A model generated the notes under the pieces. The model saw only the letters and a list, made by a program, of their open reading frames with translations. It did not search any database and was not told the DNA's origin. Positions 1-6,694 of a stretch of DNA of 14,962 nt are shown here, one piece after another. The position numbers and the translations under genes are program-made. The DNA comes from G963674505 sp964575975. GTDB lineage: Bacteria; Desulfobacterota; Desulfobacteria; Desulfobacterales; SKZT01. How positions within the stretch are numbered: the first letter of the stretch is position 1; each line of letters begins with the position of its first letter. The stretch covers positions 1-14,962 of the forward strand of contig CAZNTU010000135.1 of NCBI GenBank assembly GCA_964575975.1, given 5' to 3'.

Positions 1-249
1 ATCGGGCTCGCCGCCGGCGATGAAATGGAGTTCGCCGTCGAAGACGGAAGGCTCGTCCCCCGAAACGCCGCCGCCGCAATGGTCATGCGGATTTTAGAGC
101 GAAAAAACGAAGGGGACCGGAACAGAAACCATGAACTTTTGCCCCTGCTTTCGGGAAGAACGAGCATACGCGCGTTCTCGGACGAACTCGTTGTGGCAAA
201 TCAGATCGCCAGGGCGGTCGCCATGGCGTCGGGAGGGGATAACGAATGA
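1..249 (+). CDS. C-terminal end of the gene before cmr3, probably Cas10/Cmr2 (partial)
   Basis: The reading frame is open from the first base of the window and stops at 247-249, giving 82 residues of a protein whose start lies upstream. It overlaps the cmr3 start by four bases (ATGA), so it is translationally coupled to cmr3. In type III-B loci the gene before cmr3 is normally cas10/cmr2, the large subunit that makes cyclic oligoadenylate. The visible part is a mainly helical tail (RNAAAAMVMRILERKN, then FSDELVVANQIARAVA), which fits the helical C-terminal domain of Cas10. None of the diagnostic Cas10 motifs (HD, GGDD) falls in the window. The assignment therefore rests on gene order more than on sequence. 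Another cmr subunit is possible but less likely. Confidence 0.6.
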   Translation: MGLAAGDEMEFAVEDGRLVPRNAAAAMVMRILERKNEGDRNRNHELLPLLSGRTSIRAFSDELVVANQIARAVAMASGGDNE

Positions 250-1463
250 CACGATACGGCCTATCAAGCGACGACATCGTCATTCTCCGCGACGGCCGTC
301 CGTTCGGGGAATCGGGAGTTTTCGGAGGAACGGCCCTGGACTGGCCCATGCCCCAGACCCTAGCGGGCATGTGCCGGTCCTCGCTGGGCTTCGGGCGTTC
401 AAAGGACTTCTTTGCAAACAAGAGAAACTTGGAAAAAATCCTGGCGATCGGATTGAAAAGAATCCTTCCGTACGTCTCCGGGGGCGACGGAAGGGAGTTT
501 CTGCTTCCTACTCCCGCCGACTTGGTTTTCGTCGCGAAAAGCGAAGATGGAAACGAAACGGAAGGGCATAAAGTCCATCCCCTTAGATACGCGGGGTTGT
601 CCCCGGGCGAAGGCACGGACCTGAATTCGGAACTTTGGCTTTACCCTTTGCTAAACATGAAAGGGAAACCGACGCCTTCCCCCCGCTTCCTGCGCTGGGA
701 TCTCGCCGGGAAATATCTCGCGGACTCGATTCCTTCGGAAGGGGGCGACACGGACATGGACCGCGACGCCGTGACCGGCCCGGTCAAAGAGTTTCGAGTC
801 CACACGGCCATCGATCCATGCAGCCGGTCCGTGGACGAGGGGCGGCTTTACGCCGAATCGGGAATCTACCTGAAGGCGGCCGGAAAAACCGGACCTGCCC
901 CGGAAACCGGCGATCCCCTTGCGGAGTATCGGTTCAAACGCCAGGACGACATCGTCGTTTCCTTCGAACTCGAAGGAACCGAACCCGACGAGAAATTGGA
1001 CGCGTCCTTGTATCTGGGGGGCGAGAGAAAAAGGGTCGACGCCTTCGTCGCCGACTCGATGCCTTTTCCCCAGCTCCCGAACTACCTGGAAAACCAGCGG
1101 TTTTTGAAATTGCTTCTGATCACGCACGGGGATTTCGGCTCCTGGGCGCCGCCGTGGCTGCTTCCTGGGGGAGACGTCTCCAATATCCAGTGGACAAGGG
1201 AACCCCTTTCGGGAATAGAGGTGCGTCTTCGGTCCGCAGTCGTCAAGGGCTGGGACCCAGTGAGCGGATGGGACTACGCCAAGCGGACTCGAAAGGCGTT
1301 CCGCAAGCTGGCAAGGCCCGGTTCCGTCTATGTCGTCGAACTCAAAAACCCCGCCGAATCCGAAGCGCTGGCGAAGGCTCTCTGGGGAAACTCCCTTTGC
1401 CCCGCCGGTTCGCAGTCGGAAAGGGACGGTTTCGGTCAAACACTCATTGCGAAAACACGCTGA
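246..1463 (+). CDS. cmr3: Type III-B CRISPR RAMP protein Cmr3
   Basis: This 405-residue protein is the Cmr3 (Cas5-group) subunit, which sits at the foot of the Cmr complex with Cas10 and holds the 5' handle of the crRNA. Visible family features are an N-terminal ILRDGRPFG stretch (about residues 13-21), FLLPTPADLV (from residue 85), and RVHTAIDP (184-191) followed by an acidic stretch and an LYAESGIYL segment. A glycine-containing C-terminal strand, GFGQTLIAKT, follows, as expected for a RAMP fold. The length is normal for Cmr3. The ATG at 246 overlaps the stop of the preceding gene, and cmr4 begins 16 bases after this stop, so the gene lies inside one operon. I saw no damage. The call depends on motif recognition and on position between the putative cas10 and cmr4. 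Confidence 0.9.
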   Translation: MTRYGLSSDDIVILRDGRPFGESGVFGGTALDWPMPQTLAGMCRSSLGFGRSKDFFANKRNLEKILAIGLKRILPYVSGGDGREFLLPTPADLVFVAKSEDGNETEGHKVHPLRYAGLSPGEGTDLNSELWLYPLLNMKGKPTPSPRFLRWDLAGKYLADSIPSEGGDTDMDRDAVTGPVKEFRVHTAIDPCSRSVDEGRLYAESGIYLKAAGKTGPAPETGDPLAEYRFKRQDDIVVSFELEGTEPDEKLDASLYLGGERKRVDAFVADSMPFPQLPNYLENQRFLKLLLITHGDFGSWAPPWLLPGGDVSNIQWTREPLSGIEVRLRSAVVKGWDPVSGWDYAKRTRKAFRKLARPGSVYVVELKNPAESEALAKALWGNSLCPAGSQSERDGFGQTLIAKTR

Positions 1464-1479
1464 AAGGAAAGGAAATTCC

Positions 1480-2394
1480 ATGTTGAACATACTATGCGCC
1501 ATCAAAACGTTGTCTCCTATGCATTGCGGCATTGGAACGGGAATGAACGACATCGACCTGCCCGTGGCACGAAGCAAGGTGAGCGGCCATCCTCTGATCC
1601 CCGGCTCTACGATAAAAGGGGTGATAAAGGACGAATTCAGATCGAACTGGAACGACGAACGGGAAGCCCTGTTCGGCGCGGACAACCCGGACGGCCATGA
1701 CGGCAAGGCGTTCGCGTCGGCCGTCTCCATGGGGGACGCGATTCTTCTCGCCCTGCCGGTCAGATCCTTCCACGGCACGTTCGCCTACCTGGCCTCGCCC
1801 TATACCTTGCAGCAGTTCAAATCCGTGCTGTCGCGGACCCTGCCTGGCGCGACATGCCCGGATATCCCTCTCGATCTGGGGCTTCGAGAGGCGAACGACA
1901 ACTACCGCGTCATGCTTTCGACGGATTCCCTTTTGAAAGGCCCGAACGACAATCTGGTCCTGTTCGAGGAACTGGATCTTTTGGTCGATGAAAGGAACGC
2001 CGACGATTGGGCCGAGGCGATCGCGAGTCATTTCTTCGACGCAGAAGAGGAAAGGATGCTGTTCAAGAAGCGATTTGCCGTCGCCGACGACAACGCGCTG
2101 AATTTCCTGTGCGAAACGGCTCTTCCCGTTGACGCCAGGATCGCGTTGGACGATAGGACGGGGACGGTGAAGCAGGGCGCTCTCTGGTACGAGGAAACGG
2201 TTCCCGCCGAATCGTTGTTTTTTTCCCTGGTCGGCGTGGACCGCTCTTTCAAGAAAGGAGTCGATAAAAGCGCCGGGGAGCTTGCGAATCTTCTGGTCCC
2301 TCAAGGAACGAAAAACGAGATCTTCGCGCAGATGGGCGGCAAATCGACCACGGGCAAGGGCTTTGTTTCGGTCCGCTTTATAAAGGAGGCCTGA
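1480..2394 (+). CDS. cmr4: Type III-B CRISPR RAMP protein Cmr4, target-RNA nuclease subunit
   Basis: This 304-residue Cas7-group protein forms the backbone of the Cmr complex and cuts target RNA at 6-nt intervals. The N-terminus reads SPMHCGIGTGMNDIDLP, then HPLIPGSTIKGVIKDEF, the typical Cmr4 pattern. Asp26 lies in the IDLP motif at the same position as the catalytic Asp26 of Pyrococcus furiosus Cmr4. That predicts an active backbone nuclease. A C-terminal glycine-rich loop, GGKSTTGKGF, occupies residues 286-295. The frame stays open upstream to 1330, but the ATG at 1480 is preferred. It follows a purine-rich Shine-Dalgarno region (AAAGGAAAGGAAA) and starts the protein exactly where the family starts. 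The gene sits 16 bases after cmr3, and cmr5 begins one base after its stop. Confidence 0.93.
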   Translation: MLNILCAIKTLSPMHCGIGTGMNDIDLPVARSKVSGHPLIPGSTIKGVIKDEFRSNWNDEREALFGADNPDGHDGKAFASAVSMGDAILLALPVRSFHGTFAYLASPYTLQQFKSVLSRTLPGATCPDIPLDLGLREANDNYRVMLSTDSLLKGPNDNLVLFEELDLLVDERNADDWAEAIASHFFDAEEERMLFKKRFAVADDNALNFLCETALPVDARIALDDRTGTVKQGALWYEETVPAESLFFSLVGVDRSFKKGVDKSAGELANLLVPQGTKNEIFAQMGGKSTTGKGFVSVRFIKEA

Positions 2395-2395
2395 T

Positions 2396-2791
2396 ATGCT
2401 GAAAAGTCAAAGGTACTCGAATCTCGTATTCGAGAACGTGTTGGAAATCAAGGACAACGAGGGCGATGGACCTAAACGCTACAAAAGCTTGTGCAAACGG
2501 GCGGGCGGCATTTTCAGAACAGTCGGTTTCGTTCATTTCGCGACGTTCGTCGAAGCCAAGGGAAAAAAAGAAGAATATTACGAGTGGCTTTCCGAACATC
2601 TGCGCAAGGAACTGAACGACGTCGGGCTGCTGCGAAGCACCGGGATCGAGGATTATCTCGCCGGCATCCGGAATCTCCCGCTTCCCGCGTACATGAACGT
2701 TTCCCGCGCGGTCCTCAGGCTGTTGCAGTGGCATAAAAACATCTCGGAAATTCTTATCGAAGGCGACGCCGACATCCAAGGAGACGAATAG
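2396..2791 (+). CDS. cmr5: Type III-B CRISPR small subunit Cmr5
   Basis: This 131-residue, largely helical protein has the size and position of Cmr5, the small (Cas11-like) subunit that forms the belly filament of the Cmr complex and touches the target RNA. It starts LKSQRYSNLVFENV and carries KSLCKRAGGIFRTVGFVHFATF near residues 28-50, matching the family habit of a basic helix followed by a hydrophobic G-L/I-x-x-T-x-x-F helix. An ALRLLQW-like segment (AVLRLLQWHKNI) lies near the C-terminus. The ATG at 2396 is one base after the cmr4 stop and six bases after a strong AAAGGAGG ribosome-binding site at 2382-2389. The stop is two bases before the cmr6 ATG. Confidence 0.88.
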   Translation: MLKSQRYSNLVFENVLEIKDNEGDGPKRYKSLCKRAGGIFRTVGFVHFATFVEAKGKKEEYYEWLSEHLRKELNDVGLLRSTGIEDYLAGIRNLPLPAYMNVSRAVLRLLQWHKNISEILIEGDADIQGDE

Positions 2792-2793
2792 CC

Positions 2794-4203
2794 ATGGCTT
2801 TTATCGCAACGAGAACGACCCACGACGTTTTTCATGGGAGCGGATGCAGGAACTTGGCTTTGCGGGTGGCGAAGCTGAATCGGAGGATCGACGACTGGAC
2901 AGGGAAAGAGCACGAGGCAAAGGACGAGGCTTTGCGATTCATGGAAAGCTTCAAGTTTCCATCCGATTCCGCGTCGGCCTACAAGAAGGCCTTCGAGCGA
3001 TGGAAAAAGGCCGTCGAGTCCCGGGGCGACGCCGAAATATTCGAAATCGAGGCCGTCACGCGGGTCCTGCTGGGAACCGGGAACGCCTCGGTTTTCGAGT
3101 TCGGATTCAACCTGAGCTACCCTTGGGGCGTCCCCTACGTTTCGGGAAGCAGCCTCAAGGGGCTCCTGTCGTCCTACATGTCCCGCCATTGCGGCCCCGA
3201 ATGGCGGAGGGGCGTCGGAACCCCCGTCAAATCGGAAGCGCAGGTGGAACTGTTCGGAGGAGTTCGCGAAGCCGACGAACGCAAGGAGTCTTTCGTGGGG
3301 ACCCTGATCTTCCACGACGCCTGGCTCGCCGCGTGGCCTTCCAAAGAAGAGGGGAGAAGAAGCACCGGCGACTGGTTCGACGCCGACATCATAACGCCCC
3401 ACCATTTCCGATATTACGGAGGAAATGGCCTGCCCGACGGCACGGAAAACCCGGTCCCCATCAAAATGGCGGTTTTGCGTCCTGGCCTCGTGTTCCTGGT
3501 GTGCATCCAGGGACCCTCGCCGTACCGGTCTCTCGCAAGGAAGATTCTTCTTGAGGCTTTGGAAAAAGAGGGCATCGGCGGAAAAACTGCGGTGGGCTAC
3601 GGGCGGTTCGCGTATGTTCAATCCGAAGAGGAGAAAAATCTCCAACTCCGGGGGAAGATCGAAAAATCGGATTCGCCTGCGGAGCTTCGGGCTTTTTACA
3701 AGGAGTGCAAGAACAACAATGCTCTGATTGCCGATCTGAGAAAAGCGTTGGACAGGATCGGCTATTCGGACGAAGCGAAAGACATGTTCGAAGCGATCAG
3801 ACCTCTTTTCGTGTTGCGCAAACAAGTCGAACAGGGAGATATCAAAGATCTCAAGAGCCTGAACCAGCGTTTCAAAACCATGAAAAGCCAAATCGAAAAA
3901 GCGCTGGAATTGGAGGATACCGACGCTTTGAAGAAAACGGAGGACGGACGGAAGCTTTTCGACCTTATGATTCTGAAGTGGGTCGAAGGCCTGCGCGCTA
4001 ACAAAGATCTCGCTGTCGTAAAAAACCTCGCTTACGGCTGGGAGGATATGGACTTGACTGCGGACGAATTGTTGTCGAAGGCAAAGGAAAAAGGACGGGT
4101 ATGGCCGCCGCTGGATGATATTCCCGGATATCTGGAAAGGCATCCGGAAAAATTCGACGCCGATACCCGCGATCTCGTCCTTTTGGAATTGGGGCTTTTT
4201 TAG
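2794..4203 (+). CDS. cmr6: Type III-B CRISPR RAMP protein Cmr6 with a long C-terminal extension
   Basis: Residues 1 to about 273 form a recognisable Cmr6, the Cas7-group subunit that caps the Cmr backbone. It shows TRVLLGTGNASVFEFGF, then WGVPYVSGSSLKGLL with the GSSLKG motif at 118-123. An E-LFGG segment, a FHDAW segment and the closing glycine-rich loop GIGGKTAVGYGRF (260-272) follow. The protein continues to residue 469, whereas Cmr6 proteins usually end near the glycine-rich loop. The extra part of about 195 residues is charged and looks helical (for example KKTEDGRKLFDLMILKWVEG), and I cannot assign it to a family. The ATG at 2794 is two bases after the cmr5 stop, with an AAGGAGA ribosome-binding site about ten bases upstream. 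No frameshift is visible between RAMP and extension, so the fusion appears genuine. Confidence 0.88.
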   Translation: MAFIATRTTHDVFHGSGCRNLALRVAKLNRRIDDWTGKEHEAKDEALRFMESFKFPSDSASAYKKAFERWKKAVESRGDAEIFEIEAVTRVLLGTGNASVFEFGFNLSYPWGVPYVSGSSLKGLLSSYMSRHCGPEWRRGVGTPVKSEAQVELFGGVREADERKESFVGTLIFHDAWLAAWPSKEEGRRSTGDWFDADIITPHHFRYYGGNGLPDGTENPVPIKMAVLRPGLVFLVCIQGPSPYRSLARKILLEALEKEGIGGKTAVGYGRFAYVQSEEEKNLQLRGKIEKSDSPAELRAFYKECKNNNALIADLRKALDRIGYSDEAKDMFEAIRPLFVLRKQVEQGDIKDLKSLNQRFKTMKSQIEKALELEDTDALKKTEDGRKLFDLMILKWVEGLRANKDLAVVKNLAYGWEDMDLTADELLSKAKEKGRVWPPLDDIPGYLERHPEKFDADTRDLVLLELGLF

Positions 4204-4273
4204 AATCTGGATGATCTGATTTGGTCCTTTGTTCCGGTGAAATAGCGTTTCCGACGGACGTCGACAAATCGCA

Positions 4274-4310
4274 AAAGACCTCTGAGGTTTCGAAAACTTT
4301 GGAGGTCTTT
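4274..4310 (+). terminator. Stem-loop between cmr6 and the CARF-HEPN gene, possible weak terminator
   Basis: AAAGACCTC at 4274-4282 is perfectly complementary to GAGGTCTTT at 4302-4310, giving a 9-bp stem with a 19-nt loop. The 3' arm ends in TTT but no longer T-run follows, so it is a poor intrinsic terminator. It may instead attenuate read-through from the cmr operon into the CARF-HEPN gene, or serve as a binding site. It is the only structured element in the 142-nt gap, and its 3' arm ends 35 bases before the next start codon. Confidence 0.4.
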
Positions 4311-4345
4311 CCAAACAGATGAAACGATAACGGAGGCTTTCACGC

Positions 4346-5641
4346 ATGAGAAAAATCTACATCAGTTTTTTGGGTCTTGGCAGAACGACGAAAGACCATA
4401 AGGTTCTTGGATACGACCCCGCGCTTTATCGTATCGGCGCCACGGATTCGTCCCAAAAGTACGAGTTCGTCCAGAGCGCGGAAATGGATATTGTGGGCGG
4501 CGCTTATTTCGACAAGGCATTCATCATTGTGACGCCTCAATCGAAGGAAGCGCATTTCCTCAAATTGAAAAAGGAACTGATGGATCTTGGGGTGAAAGAG
4601 GTCGAATGCATAGACATCGAAAACGACCTGGAACCCGACAAGCAGTGGGGATGGTTCGAGAAAGTTCTCGGGGTGCTTGATCGCGGGGACGAACTCGCCA
4701 TCGATCTGACCCACGGTCTGCGGATCGGATCGATCGTCATCTCCGCCGCGATCAACTTCCTTCAGAAATCCAAGGAAATCGTACTGAAACACGTCTGGTA
4801 CGGGGCCTTCGAAGCAGACAAGAACAACCCGCCCATTGTCGATATGAAGGACTTTTACATCATCAACGAATGGGCCGACGCGGTTTCGCGGCTTGTCGAG
4901 GAGGCGGACGCAAGGAAGCTCGGGGAGTTCGCGAAAGGAGGAAGGGTTCCCGAATTCCAGATCGGCAACCTTGGCGACGAGAAAATGGTGAAGGCGTTCG
5001 AGGATCTGACCGAGGCCGTGAGAAACGTCGAAATCCAAAAAATCGGCGAAAAGGCGTCGAAGGCGCTGAAACTGGTCGAAGAAAACCGGGCTGAAGCCAC
5101 GGCGACGGGCAAGATCCTTTTGGATTTGGTGAACGACAAGTTCGCGACGCTTGTTTCCGCCGAACCGGTAAGCGGCAAATACGATCTCGCGTATTTTCGG
5201 CTGCAGCTTGAAATCGTAAAAATCCTCATCGAGCACAAGCTGTTCATGCAGGCCTACACGGTGATGCGAGAGTTCGTCGGGTCGGTCGGATTGGTCCGGA
5301 ACAAAAAGGCCAAGACGCATAACAGCGAAGGCAGAAGCCAGAGGTACAAGGCCGAGGTTTTTGTCAACATGGTTCAATTCGACGAATGGAAATTTACGGA
5401 CGAGGGACAGAAGGCTGCCGTAGAACAGCTCTCGCCTTTCTACGAAGAACTGAAAGGGATAGGGGTGGAAAGGATTTTAAAGAGCTTCTGCAAAGACCTC
5501 GTCGAATACAGGAACGGCTTCGATCACGCCTGGACTAGAAAAACCGAGGCTTTTGCGGATATCGGGGAAAAAGCCCGCGATTTTCACCGTAAACTCGAAG
5601 AGGTCGTCGGGATTCTGGAAAGCGAGGGCTTGCTATCCTGA
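4346..5641 (+). CDS. CARF-HEPN ribonuclease, Csx1/Csx2 (TM1812-like) type III CRISPR accessory protein
   Basis: This 431-residue protein looks like a cyclic-oligoadenylate-activated RNase of the Csx1/Csx2 group. The N-terminal Rossmann-like CARF part begins KIYISFLGLGRT (residues 3-13). It includes FDKAFIIVTPQSKEAH and the hallmark DLTHGLR at residues 120-126, which in CARF proteins lines the ligand pocket. The C-terminal half is helical and carries R389-N-G-F-D-H394, a correct HEPN RNase motif (R-N-x3-H). Both the sensor and catalytic parts therefore appear intact. The ATG at 4346 has a GGAGG ribosome-binding site at 4332-4336. The gene lies 142 bases after cmr6 on the same strand, so it may be the last gene of the operon or have its own promoter. 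The expected role is non-specific RNA cleavage after Cas10 signalling. The exact subfamily and ring size of the ligand cannot be read from sequence. Confidence 0.87.
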   Translation: MRKIYISFLGLGRTTKDHKVLGYDPALYRIGATDSSQKYEFVQSAEMDIVGGAYFDKAFIIVTPQSKEAHFLKLKKELMDLGVKEVECIDIENDLEPDKQWGWFEKVLGVLDRGDELAIDLTHGLRIGSIVISAAINFLQKSKEIVLKHVWYGAFEADKNNPPIVDMKDFYIINEWADAVSRLVEEADARKLGEFAKGGRVPEFQIGNLGDEKMVKAFEDLTEAVRNVEIQKIGEKASKALKLVEENRAEATATGKILLDLVNDKFATLVSAEPVSGKYDLAYFRLQLEIVKILIEHKLFMQAYTVMREFVGSVGLVRNKKAKTHNSEGRSQRYKAEVFVNMVQFDEWKFTDEGQKAAVEQLSPFYEELKGIGVERILKSFCKDLVEYRNGFDHAWTRKTEAFADIGEKARDFHRKLEEVVGILESEGLLS

Positions 5642-5718
5642 AGAATGGAACATTCGGTGCTTTTTCGCGAAACCCCGGACCCGTGCGGACGCAGTCCTTC
5701 TATAAAGAAACCACGTCC

Positions 5719-5762
5719 GAGTCCCGGTAGCGCCGCCGCAGAAGGCGGCGCTACCGGGACTC
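5719..5762. repeat. Perfect 19-bp GC-rich inverted repeat (REP/MITE-like hairpin)
   Basis: The arm at 5719-5737 is the exact reverse complement of 5744-5762, with a 6-nt loop GCAGAA. The core of the arm is CCGGTAGCGCCGCC. There is no T-run on either side, so it is not a standard intrinsic terminator. Even so, it could stop or stabilise transcripts from the convergent CARF-HEPN and antitoxin genes. The similarity of the flanking - strand sequence to a RelE-like toxin ends precisely at this hairpin, which suggests that it arrived as a mobile repetitive element. Confidence 0.8.
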
Positions 5763-5881
5763 ACTCAAGGAATCGGCCTCATTGAGCTTTTGAATCGATT
5801 GGTAGAAAGCTTTTTGATTTCGGTCAGGTTCGATATGGCTTATATGTCCTTGCCGAATTTTTTCCCGAGTTTGACATTCAT
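5751..5881 (-). pseudogene. Broken RelE/ParE-like toxin gene
   Basis: Three bases after the stop of the small antitoxin gene an ATG at 5881 opens MNVKLGKKFGKDI and then hits a stop (TAA). In another frame the protein resumes as SHIEPDRNQKAFYQSIQKLN, then EADSLSE, and ends at a TAG inside the hairpin. The composite resembles the first half of RelE-type mRNA-interferase toxins (basic K-x-F-x-K-D-I start, then a helix ending in E-A-x-S-L-x-E). The catalytic C-terminal half is absent. None of the frames in the 77 bases beyond the hairpin continues it. The gene therefore has at least two lesions, a frameshift near 5843 and a truncation at the hairpin, and cannot make an active toxin. The family call is by eye, on about 40 residues. 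Confidence 0.6.
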
Positions 5882-5884
5882 TCG

Positions 5885-6088
5885 TCAATCCGCCAGTGTC
5901 TCGAATATCTCGGCCTCGGAAACATATTCCCCCGTATCCCCTTCCTCGACCGCCAGTCCCAACTTCATGTCCAGGATGGCCTCCGATACGGCGTCTTCGA
6001 CCAAGTCTCTTCTTTCCGTCAGGACGCTGACGAACGCCTCTTTCATCAACCCCTTGAGTTCCGCCTTCGAAATGGAGCGAGTTTCCAT
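5885..6088 (-). CDS. Small antitoxin-like protein, partner of the broken RelE-like toxin
   Basis: This 67-residue acidic, helical protein starts METRSISKAELKGLMKEAF and ends GEYVSEAEIFETLAD. The pattern of a charged helix rich in E/L/K, an EEGDTGE turn and a short final helix is like that of small antitoxins encoded just before RelE/ParE toxins. The frame is open further upstream, but the ATG at 6088 is chosen. A GGAGGT ribosome-binding site (6095-6100 on the + strand) lies six bases before it, and the upstream extension has no such signal. The toxin gene following three bases downstream is broken, so this antitoxin is now solitary. The product would be cytosolic and would normally bind the toxin and its own promoter. 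I cannot name the precise family. Confidence 0.6.
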   Translation of the reverse strand: METRSISKAELKGLMKEAFVSVLTERRDLVEDAVSEAILDMKLGLAVEEGDTGEYVSEAEIFETLAD

Positions 6089-6281
6089 CGCAATACCTCC
6101 GTTGAATTGTTTCCGGCCCTGATACCGTAGATCGAAAAAATACCCCGATTTGCCCGACCGAGTTTCACCACCATACCGTCTTTTCGGGAGGTTCATGAAT
6201 GGCGGGAAGAAAAACACTTCGGATGCGACGGCGGATACGCTTGCCTATTTCTTGGCTATTCCCCCGCGAAAAGGCGAGGCT

Positions 6282-6528
6282 TTATCTATTCCCCCCGTTG
6301 TCCGGTTTGTCCAAAAGACGCCGAAAGATTTCGACCTTGAATTCAGAGAACATCGCCCGTATGTTGGCTTCATAGGCTCGCATGCTTCCTTCCATCGAGC
6401 CTTGCAACCTTGATACCCGGTCCGACAAATTGGCTAAGCCGGTTTTCGATTTTTTCCATATCCGGTCGCATGGCTTCCTTGACCGCCAATTGGAATCCTT
6501 CCTTTGTGATCGTCTCTATCCAGCTCAT
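6282..6528 (-). pseudogene. Small coiled-coil protein gene, frameshifted
   Basis: The ATG at 6528 has a GGGAGG ribosome-binding site at 6538-6543 and opens MSWIETITKEGFQLAVKEAM, then RPDMEKIENRLSQF. It stops after 52 residues at 6370. A different frame continues smoothly from the same point as LANLSDRVSRLQGSMEGSMR, then AYEANIRAMFSEFKVEIFRR, and ends at 6282. Joined, the two give an 80-residue coiled-coil protein with a continuous heptad-like pattern. This makes one lost or gained base in the A-rich stretch near ENR (about 6440-6455) the best explanation. It could be a real mutation, a sequencing error, or less likely programmed frameshifting. I do not recognise a function. Confidence 0.5.
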
Positions 6529-6694
6529 TTGCCGCGTCCTCCCTTTTGGTTATTTAAGCATGATAATGAATTTGCCAACTAAGCCATGCAAGGTCAAGAG
6601 GCATGGGAACGTCACGCAAAAGCATCCTGTTTGGCCGAAGACGAATCGTATTATCGCTTCTCTCCTTTCTACGCGGGGGCGAATGGGAGAGGAG

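Noticed and set aside
651..1778. 375-residue - strand frame across cmr3/cmr4
   Set aside because: Spans two real genes on the other strand and has no recognisable motif or start signal.
2653..4347. 564-residue open frame on the - strand across cmr5/cmr6
   Set aside because: Shadow of cmr6. The + strand frame has clear RAMP motifs and ribosome-binding sites; this one has neither.
4340..5377. 345-residue open frame on the - strand under the CARF-HEPN gene
   Set aside because: Antisense shadow. The CARF and HEPN motifs are on the + strand.
5719..5762. Classical Rho-independent terminator
   Set aside because: The stem is strong, but no T-run follows on either strand.
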